DNA from: Sequoia sempervirens
Lineage: Eukaryota > Streptophyta > Pinopsida > Cupressales > Cupressaceae
Reading direction: 5' to 3'
NCBI GenBank assembly: GCA_007258455.2
Contig: VDFB02000003.1
Coordinates: 38,353,084 to 38,417,083 of the forward strand
Length of the DNA stretch: 64,000 bases
Made by a program: the position numbers and the translations under genes. Positions 1-12,840 of this stretch are shown one piece after another. Under the pieces are notes generated by a model. That model was not told where the DNA came from, did not search any database, and worked only from the letters and a program-made list of their open reading frames with translations. Position 1 is the first letter of the stretch. Each line of letters opens with the position of its first letter.

Positions 1-1633
1 TTGGACAAATTTCATGAGGAGAAAATTGAGAAGAAGAAATTTAAAGCACAACAGGAAGAATTTTTTTTCTTCTGGGTTTTCCCCAAATTGACAAAGGGAT
101 TAAATCTTTTCGTTTGAATCCTTTTTCAAGATCTATTGCTTGTTTTGGATGAATTTTCATGGGTTTTCATTGGTTTCAATCAACATTTCAAAGATTTCTC
201 ACACAACCAACAAAGATTTTCAAACATTCATATCAAAGATTAAACTATTTTCAAAATGACAAAACAAGAACAAAGAGGAACCTGGTTTTTTCCTCCAAAA
301 CTTGAAGCCTTCAAACATGGAGTTTTCCAATTCCTCCATTGAATCTAACTCAAACAAAAATCTTCATCTCCTTCACAATTCCAAGCAAAACCATAGCCAA
401 GCCAATTTTCCCCAAATTGAAAGATTGAAAATTAATGAGATCCCCTTTTCTTCAAAATAGGGTTTTTCCTCAAATTGGTCAAAAACCCTAAAAATCCCAC
501 TCACCAAAATATATTTTAAAAACATGGAAATATTTCTAAATTTTAATTCAAAACCCAATTTCGAATTTTTAATTCATAAAACCAATTTCTAATTTTTAAT
601 TCAAAACTTATGCATTTTCAAATTCATTTAAAACAAAAGCATTTCCAAGTTGCAAATAAATATTTTCTCAACCATTTTTCAAAAGTGGAATTAAAACACA
701 TTAACATTTATTTATTTATTTATATTTAACTATAACTATTCAAACAAGATTCTTATTTTTATTTTAATTAAATCTTAATATCCACTATAATTTCCATTTC
801 CAATTTAAATTTGTAACTAATATAAAATAACGCCAAAACAACTATTTTAATTAATATTTCACCATTAATCTAATTTAATCATTAACTCAATTTAATTTTT
901 ATTAATTAATCAAATCAATCAATAACCCAATAATTATTTTATTAATTAAATCAAATAAATCAATAAAATAAATCGTATTTCAACATTGCAACTAAATATA
1001 TTTAATCACAAATTAAACTACACTTAACATTTAATAAACTTTAAACTTTGAAATTAAATAAATAATCAAGGTGAAAAGGACCAAATAAACCAACTAACCC
1101 GACCACAACCCGACAACACGCTATGACTAGGGTGACGACTTGGCACGGAAAACCTAGCTACTATCTCCCAATCAATTTCCGTTGGTTAATGGACATGCTA
1201 AAACCTGTGAACCAGGTGGAGTCGATGTCATGTACCTGTCAACCTACAACCAAAGAGTACATCGAACATGCATACATATATAATATGATCAAGCACACCG
1301 TGAAGAGAAAATCTCATAATCGTAGGGCACTCGCATGCGAGTGATACAATCCCATCCCCTTCACCAATACACAATTACTAGCTGACGCATCTAACATCAA
1401 TGATATGATCATAAGCATAAAACATCATTAGATCAAACCTCTTCTAAGTTAATCCAAAACATGTCATAAAGATAACATCAAAATAAATAACATCACATCA
1501 AAATATAATGTTTACATCGCTTAACAGATAACAGTCAAAAGTAACCAAGTTCCAAAGTCAAAGCATAAATAAAACAAAGCATTACAAAGAAAACACTGTC
1601 GATCCAAGCATCGAAAATGGAGGGGTGTTACAC
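1..1633 (-). repeat. LTR end of a Tekay-like gypsy element (truncated by the window edge)
   Basis: The segment ends in GGAGGGGTGTTACA, close to the GAGGGGTATTACA that ends the two long LTRs at 4118-8047 and 12841-16746. Its last 400 bases follow the same order of landmarks as those LTRs: a moderately GC-rich block, a stem-loop at 1322-1347, then CCCTTCACCAAT and an AT-rich tail. No polypurine tract follows 1633, so this is either the outer end of a minus-strand element or a solo LTR; the rest lies outside the window. Small ORFs inside it have no retroelement motif and are probably not coding. The relationship is inferred by eye from shared landmarks, not from a full alignment. Confidence 0.6.
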
Positions 1634-4117
1634 TAAATCACAAAGATATAATGAGGCTACCTAATAGGCCAAAACTGGGGTAGTTAATGAAAAAAAATTT
1701 AATATTAATAACTAAATTCATTTTGGTCTAAGTGTCAATTCGAGGGCGTAAATTTGTGAAAGGTGTAGCAGCTATATACGTAAGGGTTGTAGGTAGTGAA
1801 GTGAGTGTGGGTGAGATGCAACTAAAACACATAGGAACTTCCTAAGTGAAAAATCTATTTTTTTGTATTTTTCCTTTATGACAAGAGTTGTGATAGGAAC
1901 CACTACAAGATAGTAGTAGGCTACAATAGTAAGAACAATAGTACCTTGTGTTAATTCCAGAGTACACAATTGTAGTTTAAATCGTTTTAATCAATGAATC
2001 ATAACCTAAAAGAATATCAATAAATAATTTAACAATCTCACTCAATAATAAATGATGCTCAAATAACACACTTAATAGTTAATTTAAAATGAAACACTAT
2101 GCAAGGAAAACCAAACACACATTACTGCAAGTATAAAAGCTTGGAAATCACCAAATGTCCCAAGAAGTGGGTCCTGCCTCCTTAGTCCTTTGAGTGATGA
2201 AATGAAAATGTTGGTTACACTAGACCGATCATGCAAAGTGTTACTTGAATTATCAAATATAACACAGTTCATCTATTATATCCCCTCTTTCCATAGCTGA
2301 TATTACAAAACATATATATAGGTAGAGTTTATAACAAGCAATATAAAATAGTTTGTTTTGGCTTGTGGCCAACAAGTTATAATGCAATGGTTCATGTAAA
2401 AGCTTGGTTGTTGGCCACAAATTAAAAACAATCTTGTTATAACAGAATATGAAAATATGAAACAAGAAGATTTTTTATTTTCTCCTCTACACAGCTAAGA
2501 AGCACATTTGTTATCACAAATTCTACTTCTTAGATATAAAATATCAATGATGGAACGTGCAAAGAACCTAGCATGAAACAAATCCTCATGGTTGAATAAT
2601 GCAAGTAGAAAGTACAACAAAAATATTGCCCTAGTGGACGTGACAACATAAAGCATGTGTCCAACCTAAGAAACACGTGTGAGTAGGATGAATGTGCCAC
2701 AAAGAAAGAACTGTTCAGTAAGTCTACCATTGGATAAAATGGTGTACAATCAGCATCAAAGAGTGAAATATGATCATTGTGGAGGCTGGAGTTAGCCACA
2801 TAGAAGAAGAAACTGTAATGGTAATCACAAGTCATACTTTTGTGAAGAAGGTGACATGAAGGTTCTTGTGAAGGAGATGATAGGAAGTCTGCATTCTTCT
2901 TCTTCTTCAATTATCATGTTGTGTCATATATTTTCCAAAACTAAAATAATAATGCTTATTAGTAAAGACAATCAATAATTAATCTTCATATTTTTATCCC
3001 AAAACTATATTGAATACCACTTATATATATATATATATAATTATATGCAACATAAAGGTGGTAAAATGGTAGGATAAGGTATCGAAATGGAATATGAAAA
3101 TGGATTTAAATGATATAGGAAAAAGGATAAAATATTGTATAAAATGGAACGTGAATGGCTCTCATCACTACTCAGAGAAAAAGTGGGAGAATGATATATA
3201 TTCATTGAAGAAGGGATGAGAAGAAATAAGACCCTACTTTTTTAATGGAGAGAAGGGAGGGTTATGTGCAACCTCTATATGATCTAGAAATGATAGTGGT
3301 TAATGTAAAAAGTATAACATGGATTTGTCCTTAAAAGGATGCGTAAAAAGAAGAGAGAAATGTAGAGAATAATGTTCTTGAGAAGGGTATTTTCATGAGT
3401 GATAATAGGCATGAGGTGCTTTTGAGCATGTAATTGAGTTTTTCTCAAAGGAGTGGAAAAATAAGGGAGGTTTAGAACAACCGCTAGGAAGAGTTGGGGT
3501 AGTAGAGGGAATATAATGAGAACAAGACATGATTGAGGTGATCCTTAGAGAGTATGAAAGTAGTGTAGGTGAAGAATGCCAACATGTCCTTTGAAATGTA
3601 TGAATATTATAGTGTTTCCAAAAAGTGTATGCTTTGCTTGATCTGGGAACAATTGATGATAAATTAGACTTAATGAGGCTTTGATTTAGTGTTGTGAGGT
3701 GTTTTACACATCCACATTAGGTATTGGGCCCTTGAAAATTGAATAAAATGCATTTATTGATGTCTTGTAAAGGTGTTGTAACACATCTTCACACTTTTCT
3801 AAGACTATAATATCATAATTCACCTAAATAACCTTACCAAGACCTATTTCAAAGTGTTGTAAAGTCTTGTAACAAATTTCACACTTACTAGGCTTGTCAT
3901 CAATATTTACACCTTTCTTAGGCTTTAAATGGCCCCTTTATACACTTACAAGCCTTACTTAAGTGTCTTGTTGAAGAAGAACCCGATAAACATTATTTAA
4001 ATGATCACAATTCTCGATATCCACTTAAAAATTACTAAGTGGACTAAGTCCCCATTGGTGGCAACTTAGTCCCATTTGGCTCAAAAATAAAAATAAATTT
4101 AAATTTATTTCAGGTTT
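1634..4117. other. AT-rich intergenic stretch, no gene recognised
   Basis: This stretch lies between the LTR end and the Tekay array. Its short ORFs (for example on the minus strand at 2084-2272 and 2530-2910) show no domain I recognise and no retroelement motif. It holds one small foldback (2327-2443). The last 100 bases contain a GACTAAGT / CTTAGTCCCA pair that recurs at about 21400-21540 on the far side of the array. Confidence 0.5.
2327..2443. repeat. Short foldback / MITE-like inverted repeat
   Basis: The left arm starts GTTTATAACAAG and continues to GGCTTGTGGCCAACAA. The right arm reads TTGTTGGCCACAA and ends CTTGTTATAAC. The two arms are imperfect reverse complements around a short spacer, making a hairpin of about 117 bp. 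No target duplication is evident. It may be a deleted MITE or a simple inverted duplication. Confidence 0.5.
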
Positions 4118-7100
4118 TGTAACACCTGCCGTGCAAGCCCCAAAGAACAATCAAACAAAGAACGCAATTTTTTTTTTTTGAAACAAAACAAATAATCAAC
4201 ATACCAAATATTAAATGATCATATACATACTCATATACTTCATTTCATTATAACACGAATAACATAATCGACTATGTTCTTTGGGGCACACGAGGTCACA
4301 TCAAAATAGACATTACTAATCATCAACTCATAAGATATCAAAAGGAACTAATGAAGACAACATTAGATATGTATATACATAGATTCCATCACAAAATAAA
4401 ACCATGAGAAATCACATAACTAAATAAAGTTACAAAGTTGATAACTACATTACAACATCTTCAAATTTTACATCATATCAATATAGTTACATCAGGAATC
4501 CCAATCATGTGGGATGAATACAATATACAAGATTATCAAAATACAAAAAGATCATCTGGAACAAATCTTCGACTAGATGAGACTGAAGCCAACGAACGCT
4601 GATGGGGAACCCAACGGTGTGCAGAGCACATTCCACCCAACCACCCCCATGCTAAGAGGTGACAGAGAAGCAACTCCGACCAAGACTGGCAACAGAGTAC
4701 AAACATACAAAAAGTACCAACATAGATCCATAACATAATACTCCAACTAAAATGAACAAACAATAACATCATATCATAGTATCATAAAGATTCAAGATCA
4801 TAAATCAAACATAAATGACATCATAGAAGACCACAAAGCATACTAAAGATGTATCAAAATAATAATCATAAATCAATTTAAATCAAATCAAACAACAATC
4901 TAAACCAACTCCCATAACCTACTTCCAGAGGAACTCAATAAAGTAAAACTCATGGGCAACTAGGGGAGAGTGTCATTGCATAGTCCTACATGGGTTGTCC
5001 TGTGCTCTTCCTCCCAACTGGAGGCGCTAGTCCCATCTATGGCTGTCCTATGCTCTTCCTCCCAACTGGATGTGCCGGTCCATAGGGTGACTAATGCAGA
5101 GCCATAAACCTCTCGTGAGGACGAGGTCACGACCTTGCCGACCATGGCCTTCTCAGCCTTCCATTAGTCTGCGGAAGCACTAATGAAGACGAGGCATCCA
5201 TTTTTAAAAATATTATAATGATATTACTACCCAACCCTCCTAAGTTAATTATTAGGTTTTCACTTGATTAATAACTCACTCGTGGGTTATCCTGTGCCCT
5301 TCCCCTTAAGCGGGGCGCCGACCCCCATGAGGAGCCACTCTCCCTAGAGACCAAACCAAAACCAAAAAGAAACAGGGGTTGTACCATTCCAACCATGAAC
5401 ATCGAAATACAACAACAAAAGCAATACACGAGGCATAACCCATCTCGCAAGTTAAATACCATAACATAATCTCATAATTCGGTACACCCCTTTTATAAAA
5501 CATAGCTCAACAGAACTCAAGATGAAAAAGTATAAATTCAACAAAACCATCATCCTCTGGGAGACTAAGGTGTTAAATCAAAAAGGGTTCCCACATCAAT
5601 GAACTAACAATGTCCCAAACCCATTAATTCTACAAGATGAAATTTCATAAAAATAAAAATAAAAAGGACAACTTATTTACTTTCATAATAAATTCTATTT
5701 CCAAAAATATTCCCACTAAAACAAGAATTAAATAAACAATGTTGTCATAAATTCGTAATTGATTTTTCTACTAAATTATCCTCTTTAAGTTGGTAATTTA
5801 ATAAATCAAAAATAATGATAAACAAAAGATTTCTTTCTATTTTATTATTATTTCCATTATACCAAATTCTGTTTTATTTTAATCAGAAAAAGAAACAGAA
5901 TATATTTTTTTTCAAAAATAAATAATACAGCAACAGTTAAATCAGAGGAATCAGAATAAATAAATTAATAAATATATATATATACAAATATAAATATATA
6001 TATACATATATATATATATTTATAAAAATAAAAATCTGCACAGTAAATAAAAATATAGAATTCGCGTATTAAAAGAAATTTAAATATATACAAATTTAAA
6101 TGGGAAATTTTAATCCCAACACACAGGCACAGGAAAATACGCCTGGTCGTGGGCAGTCTACAGACTGCTCACGGCAGTCCTTCAGACTGCCGTGGACAAT
6201 TCGTAGACTGTCACACAATACCATCGGCAGTGTGGTGGGTACGGCCGTGGCCGAACCACCACACAGCCACAATATAATATATATAAAACCCAAAATTAAA
6301 TACTATGCACAGTGGCCGACAGAACAATTCGACGAATTAAATTTTTGTTCAAATTTTTTCATATGTATAAATATATGTGGATATATATATTTATATATAT
6401 ATATAATATATATATATATGTATATACACTAGAATTTGAGCATTTCAAAAATAGGGAAAGATATATATACTATACATTTCACTGTGCATAATTGAAATAA
6501 AAAGAAATGTTTTATAAAGTATATGTATGAACCAGAATATCACAACCCAGAAATTTGTTGAAAGGCGATTGCCCTTAAACAAATATGTATATTATATTTT
6601 TTTTTAAAAAATGAAACAATAGAACTACTATTCATTTCCAGATTGCAAACAAAACCCCTTTTCAATAAACAACAGCCCAGAACACCACATAAATTCTATT
6701 TTGACAAATAACAATCCCAATCCCTAGTTAAATCTCTGTTGATTAAACAACAACCCAATGGATTTTCTTTTCACAAACATTTGAATTCCAACCCCAAATA
6801 AAAAATTTATACGCAGCGAAACAATTCCTATCAATTTGAAATTTTATTTGATGCTACAACAATTAAATAAGAACAGAACCTGGCGTCCTGCGTTTGAAGA
6901 AGATCTATAGAAGCTTTATCCCTTTTGTCGATCCAATCCTCTGCCAATGAATGTTTCCAGCAGCAGCTCCGAGATCCTCCCTTAACTCAAATCTTATTCC
7001 TCAATGAATTCTCAGAATAATAAAGGAATGCAATACTATAAAAGGAAAATTGACTGCCAAAATTTCTCCAAAATCTGTTGGAAAGAGAATGCAACCCCCC

Positions 7101-8047
7101 TTCCAATCCTCTAAATAAAATCTCACACAAAAGTCTCTTCCATTTCCTCTTCCAGCGAATACCAAAAGTCACTTCTCCAAAAATGAAATTTAATTACATT
7201 CAAATCCACAAAAGATTGAGCTCTTTTTATTTTGTTTATTTATTTATCATTTCCTCAAACAAATTAAATAATTATATGCACAGTAAAATAATTAAAAACA
7301 ACCATTTGTAAGATTAAAATAAATGTAATATTTTACCACTATTACTAATATTTATCTATTGCTTTATTTATTTACTATTTTATGTTTTTATTTTATTAAT
7401 TGTTTAATTATTTAAATCACAACCTAAAACCATACACCACATTAGATAAATCATAAAATCACAATAACATACAAAGACCAATGCAACAACACAATGACTA
7501 TGACCAAGACGCACAAACCAAGAAGGTACAAAACTGTTGACACCTTGAAACGGAGTTACTTTCATGTCACCTTTATTCAACTTCCTGCCATTGGGTTGGT
7601 TCAATGCTCGCCCAGACCTATCGAAATAGGTGGAATCGAGTCTTATTCCTGCAAAGCCTTCATCCAACAAGGTGATATACAATATACATACATAAAATCA
7701 ATTACAAGGCATTGTGAGAAGGATTTGCAGTGTAGCAGGGCGCTCACGAATGAGTGATGCTACCTGCCCTTCACCAATTCATAACATCATCTAAAGCATT
7801 ATAAGTTTACATTAATTTGCATCAAAATCATCAATTACTATTTTCTAGTCTACTGAATTCCAAATCATTTCATCAAAACAATCGTAATTAAATATCATCA
7901 TAATAACCATGGCATCATAAGAGTATATAATCAGTAACAGTCTAAGCTACCACAACATAATATCAACAGTATCATCAAAACCACAATGTGCCAAACAAAA
8001 CCACAGAGAATGTCAAAAATTCAAGCAATAACATGAGGGGTATTACA
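4118..8047 (-). repeat. 3' LTR of Tekay element A
   Basis: This LTR of 3930 bp starts TGTAACACC and ends GGGGTATTACA. It is followed immediately by the reverse complement of a polypurine tract (CCTCGCCCCCTAAAA), which fixes the element on the minus strand. It pairs with 12841-16746. Inside are a 48-bp-period duplication near 5001-5075, a run of TA-rich microsatellites near 5970-6020 and 6385-6425, a GC-rich hairpin cluster at 6153-6193 and a stem-loop at 7732-7763. ORFs inside it are not retroelement genes. Confidence 0.88.
6112..6270. repeat. GC-rich hairpin cluster inside the LTR
   Basis: A GC-rich island lies in AT-rich LTR sequence. Positions 6153-6168 form GCAGTCT-AC-AGACTGC. Positions 6171-6193 form ACGGCAGTC, a 5-base loop and GACTGCCGT. 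A third, weaker unit follows to about 6212. The homologous island in the other LTR (14868-14910) has one unit fewer. The role is unknown; a regulatory or RNA structure in U3 is possible. Confidence 0.6.
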
Positions 8048-8069
8048 TCCTCGCCCCCTAAAATTCAGC
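8048..8069 (-). promoter_or_regulatory. Polypurine tract of element A
   Basis: Read on the minus strand, a TTTTAGGGGGCGAGGA purine-rich stretch directly precedes the LTR start TGTAATACC. This is where plus-strand DNA synthesis would be primed. The copy in B (16747-16760) is similar, with a run of Cs on the plus strand. Confidence 0.75.
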
Positions 8070-9641
8070 TTACTCCTGGAAGCCAATAAAAAGATAAGGA
8101 TAAGAATCCCTGATACGAGAGGCATCCTCCCAAGTAGTTGAAGCCTCATCATTCGGGTCCCACTGAACCCACACCTGATCAATCTCTCTGCCTCTGAGGG
8201 TTAGTCGCCGACTCTGAAGCACGGCCACGGGCTCGAGTGCCAGCTGCCCATCCTCGACCTGAAGAGCATTCCAATCCAAAACATGAGCAACATCAGGAAA
8301 ATATGGTCTAAGAACAGAAACATGAAATACATCGTGGATCCGTGACAAACTGGGTGGCAAAGCTAAATGGTAAGCAACAGGTCCAATCCGCTCCAACACC
8401 TCAAAGGGTCCAACGAAGCGAGGCGCAAGCTTTGAACCCTTTCCGTAATGAATTGGGCTCTTCTGCAAGCGCACTCGAAGGAACACCCGATCACAAACTG
8501 CAAACTGCCGATCGACTCTATGAGCATCAGCATACTTCTTCTGTCTATCCTGGGCAGCTACAAGATGCTCCTGAATGCGAGACACCTACTGCTCCATATC
8601 TCTAAGCATTTTGGGCCCAAGAAGCACCCTGTCCTCCAATCGATCCCAACTCAAAGGAGTATGACAAGGATGACCGTACAAAGCCTGGAAAGGAGCCATA
8701 CCAACAGAATTATGGTACCCATTGTTATATGCAAACTCAACCAAGTACAAATAGTCCTCCCAATGTGATTGTTGATCCATGACATACATGCGAAGCATAT
8801 CCTCAAGCACCTAGTTAACCCTCTCAGTTTGACCATTAGTCTCAGGATGATAGGTAGAACTGAAATTCAACTTCGTTCCCAAGGACTGCTATAAAGATGT
8901 CCACAATGCAGACGTGAATACCGGGTCTCTGTCAGAAATGATCCTCTGTGGTATCCTATGCAATCTAAGTATATCATTCATGAACACCTTAGCAACATAA
9001 GATGTCGTATACGAAGATCGAACAGGAGAAAAATGAGCTACCTTAGTCAACCTGTCAATTGTGACCATAATAGCATCATGTCGGCTAGATGACATAGGCA
9101 ACCCAACAATGAAATCCATGGAAATAACATCCCATTTCCACTCCAGAACAAGGTGAGGCTGTAGCAATCCTGCTGGATGATGATGTTCAGCCTTCACTCT
9201 CTGACATTCAAGACATCGAGCCACAAAGTCGGCGATATCCCGCTTCATTCCTGACCAAAAATAAAGCGAACACAGATCCGCATACATTTTCTTAACTCCA
9301 GGATGTGCCGCATAAGGTGCCCGATGACCTTCCATCAAAATCAAGGTACGAAGACCCTCTGAAGAAGGTACATACAACCGTCCAGAGAAACGCAAAGCAC
9401 CATCCAAATCCAACGAATAACCAACAAATTTCCCCTCCAAAGCTCTACCTGATTCTACCTCAGCTTTCACCTCTGAATACCAACTATCTGAAGGAAGGGC
9501 TGCGAGAATCTGACTCTTCAAATCCACCTCAAGAGACATTGCAAAAACCTCATGCCTACGCCAACTTAGAGCATCAACCACCACATTTTCCTTACCCTGA
9601 ATATACTTAACCTCAAAATCATACTCACACAAAAATTCCAT
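8070..9641 (-). pseudogene. Integrase and chromodomain of Tekay element A (broken)
   Basis: This is the C-terminal part of pol. From the right it shows the HHCC zinc region (HPGVKKMYADL, then CLECQ), the catalytic core (DVISMDFIVGLP, then IISDRDPVFTS, then YHPETNGQTERVN) and a long C-terminal domain. The last 60 or so residues (EPVAVLQSRR to WVQWDPNDEASTTWEDASRI) are a chromodomain, which in chromoviruses steers insertion to particular chromatin. Stops interrupt it near 8888 (after WTSL), 8815 and 8587. The natural stop lies at 8070-8072. The D, D and E residues are visible, but the frame is broken, so no working enzyme is expected. Confidence 0.88.
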
Positions 9642-9650
9642 CCACCTTCT

Positions 9651-10981
9651 CTACCTTGCATTCAAATTCGGCTGCGTAAAGATGTATTGCAAACACCAAT
9701 GATCTGTATGCAACTCAAACCGGTGCCCTAACAAAAAGTGCCTCCATCTCACAAGAGCATGAACAACTGCGGCCAATTCAAGGTCATGTGTGGGATAATT
9801 GAGTTCATGGTATTTTAATTTCCAAGATTCATAGGCAATCACTCTCCCATCCTGCATCAACACAGCTCCAAGACCCTCCAACAAGGCATCCATACAAACC
9901 ACGAAATCACCTGAAGGATCCAATACTACCAAAATAGGAGCACTAGTCAACTTTTCCTTAAGAGTTTGGAAAGCTAACTGACACTGCTCAGACCAAAGAA
10001 ATTTCTTTCCTTTCCTCTGAAGCGATGTGATAGGATGCGCAATCCTCAAAAAGCCCTGAACAAACCGCCGATAATACCCAGCTAGTCCCATGAAACTGCG
10101 AATTTCTGAGACATTAGTGGGCACGGGCCAATCCATGATAGCCTGGATCTTAGCAGGATCCACCAAAATTCCCTCACCAAAAATCACATGGCCTAAATAC
10201 CGAACTTCAGTCTTATAAAAGTCACACTTTGCCAGATTGGCATACAACTGATTATCCCTTAAACACTACAAAACCTACTTTAGGTGCACCTCATGTTCCT
10301 CCATAGACTTAGAATAAATCAAAATATCATCAAGAAACATGAGGACGAACCTAGCCAAGTAAGTTCAAAACACCCCATTCATTAGACTCATAAAGACTGA
10401 AGGTGCATTCGTTAACCCGAACGACATCACTATGAACTCGTAGTGTCCGTACCGAGTACGAAATGCAGTTTTATGAATGTCGGCCTCTGCTATCCACAAC
10501 TGATGATACCCTGATTTAAGGTCAATCTTGGAAAATACCTTTGCCCCTTTTATCTGATCAAAGAGATCATCAATCCTGGGAAGGGGATAACGATTCTTTA
10601 CTGTTACCTTGTTCAATTGCCAGTAATCGATACAAAGGCAGAGAGACCCATCCTTCTTTTTGACAAAGATCACTGGTGCTCCCCAAGGAGAAACACTAGG
10701 ACAGATAAACACCTTAGCTAACAATTCTTCCAACTACAAACGAAGCTCTTGGAGCTCCTGCGTGGTCATCCTGTAAGGAGCCCAAGAGATAGGCTCAGCC
10801 CCAGGCACCAAATCAATCCTGAAATCCACCTCTCACCTAGGAGGCATACAAGGAATCTCACTAGGAAAACATCAGAAAACTTAGCAAGAAGAGGGTAATC
10901 ATTCAAAGACACCTCACAGCTAACCTCAGACTCAAGGTCACTAACCGATACTGCAAAGAGCTGACACCCTAACGAAAACAC
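9651..10981 (-). pseudogene. Reverse transcriptase and RNase H of Tekay element A (broken)
   Basis: The RT palm is clear: [37 protein letters not shown], then [12 protein letters not shown]. The catalytic [11 protein letters not shown] lies just after an in-frame stop, near 10310-10370. RNase H follows ([15 protein letters not shown], then [15 protein letters not shown], then [11 protein letters not shown]). Several stops are present, for example at the end of MNGVF and in the join to integrase at about 9650. Codons that are Arg, Gln or Trp in copy B appear as stops or altered codons here, so A has decayed more than B. Confidence 0.87.
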
Positions 10982-10984
10982 CTT

Positions 10985-11480
10985 TTTAACTGCATAGCTA
11001 AAATCATTCTCAAGGAAACAGGCCTCTGAACACCCACAATTTCCACCTCATTACCAAAATCATCCACACACCGCACTGCTTTACAGAAACAATCTACCAA
11101 GGCACGATGAGAGCTTAACCAATCCATGCCCAAGACCACATCATAAGAACCAAGTGGAAGAATTCTAAGGTCCACCTTAGTAGACATTGCCCCTAACTCT
11201 AACCTACAACCCTATACCAATTTCTCGACCACAACCTTGGATCCTGAAGCTAACTCAACCTGCCACTTCTCGCTTTGCTTTATTGCCCCCAATTTACATC
11301 ACTCAACAACTAAAGGAGAGATAAAAGAATCAGATGCACCAGAATCAAAAAGTACTGAATGTTAAACTTATGTAATGAACCTGTGGTCTCAATGATGGTA
11401 CTCTGATGATCCGCCTACCGATTATCCACTGTTGCGAAGACTCGGTGAGATCTCCCTGCATCTCCCACTGTCGGCTCAAA
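10985..11480 (-). pseudogene. Aspartic protease region of Tekay element A (broken)
   Basis: Visible pieces are the flap and C-terminal motif of a retropepsin-like domain: LPLGSYDVVLGMDWLSSH and then CVDDFGNEVEIVGVQ. The N-terminal active-site segment near 11330-11370 is frameshifted relative to copy B. It would cut the polyprotein in an intact element. Confidence 0.75.
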
Positions 11481-12730
11481 CATAGCTAGTTTCTGACTAA
11501 ACTCTGAAGCGCTCCTCTGAGGACACATCCTAGCAATATGCCCCTACAGCCCACATGAGAAACATCAGAACCTCGACCAAAACCTCTTCCCCCAGATGAA
11601 GCATTCGATTGCTCGAAACTCCCACGACTAGGTGGAGACTGAAAACTCAATGCAGGCTATTCCGAACATGTACAGTTCCGATTACGATCCTTGCAAAACT
11701 GAAAGTGACCACCCTGCTAAGAAATAGCATTCTTGTGCTTCAGTTGAGATTGCTGCTGCTGAACCCCTCTTGAAGGCCCAAAATGACTCTTAGAAGGTCC
11801 TACTGACTATGCCTAACCCCCTTGAGAACCAGCTCTAGGAGTGGGCACAATACCAATCTGAACTCCTACATGACCACCCAAAGCCATAGCCAAGTTTTCC
11901 TCTACCAAACGAGCCTTCTCGACAGCAACTTCCATGGTCTTAGGTTCAAAGACCCGTACACAACCACTGATGCAAGCATTCAAACCCCAAACAAAATGCT
12001 GAACCAACATCCCTTCATCATGGCTAATCCCTGCATACTATTTCAGCTCATAGAAGACACGTTCATACTGTTCTACTGACATTGCCATTTGCTTAAGATC
12101 ATGGAATTCATCTACCCTACGCTGCCTCCAATGATCTAAGAGGAAGCGAGCCCTGAACCTTTCCAAGAAAAAATCCCAAGTGACCATAATGATATCCATG
12201 TGCAACTTCTGCTCCTCAAGCTACCACCAAGTGGACGCGAAACCCCGCAAATGCATAACAACACATCGAGCCTTGGTATTACTACCATAGGGGTGCATTG
12301 CGAAGCATCGACCCAAATCAATTAACCAGGTCTCGGCCTCCAATCCTCCTCTAGAGCCATCGAAGGTAGGTGGATGAGCTCTCAATAAATCTCTCATATG
12401 ACCTGCTAATAATGCATCCTGATCAACTGAAGTTCCCCTACGCCTTGGAGACCTTTCTCTTTCTCTCTCAACCAGCTGATCCCCAGCAGGTCTAGGGCCC
12501 AATCTATCAAGAAGCTCACCAAAAAGATGCTGCAACTGACCATCCAACCCAAGCTATTCTGAATTCGGTCCACCACCTGACAGATTGTTCTGAGAATTCT
12601 GTTGCTCCTCAGACTCAGGACCGTGAGAACTTGGCGGTGAAAGATTCGGTTGGTTGACCCCACGGCCACCACCTCGGCCTCTTCCTCAGCCTCTACCCCT
12701 ACCTCTACCTCTACCTCTAGGAATGCTTCT
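11480..12730 (-). pseudogene. Gag of Tekay element A (broken), with RG-rich N terminus
   Basis: Read from the right, gag starts with an Arg-Gly run coded by 12650-12722. The expected ATG appears as ATT near 12727, so the start codon seems lost. Next come a Pro/Ser/Gln-rich linker, the core (PPTFDGSRGGLEAETWL, then MHLRGFASTWW) and a central alpha-helical part (LVQHFVWGLN). A zinc knuckle CX2CX4HX4C lies at about 11523-11563, with a stop inside it. Gag packages the RNA into cytoplasmic particles. Stops lie after STWW and in the C-terminal third. Confidence 0.82.
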
Positions 12731-12824
12731 ACACAACAAGACAAAAGTACACAAGACCTCAAGAGCAAAACACAAAGGTTACCTAGTGGACATACTACCC
12801 AGAGACCCCAGCGTGTGCAACCTT

Positions 12825-12837
12825 GGCTCTGATACCA
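12825..12837 (-). promoter_or_regulatory. Primer binding site of element A (initiator tRNA-Met type)
   Basis: On the minus strand it reads TGGTATCAGAGCC, complementary to the 3' end of plant initiator tRNA-Met, and sits 3 bases from the LTR start at 12841. It primes minus-strand DNA synthesis and confirms that the right-hand LTR is the 5' LTR of A. Confidence 0.92.
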
Positions 12838-12840
12838 AGT

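Noticed and set aside
2530..2910. 126-codon minus-strand ORF
   Set aside because: No domain or relation to neighbours is seen, and its composition is typical of random AT-rich DNA.
6100..6432. 110-codon plus-strand ORF in the LTR
   Set aside because: It runs through the GC hairpin island and TA microsatellite and is not maintained in the other LTR. It is a chance ORF.
7494..7757. 87-codon ORF identical in both Tekay LTRs (also 16194-16457)
   Set aside because: It lies in the LTR block that is identical at the DNA level. It has no recognised motif, and the related LTR at 1-1633 does not keep the frame.
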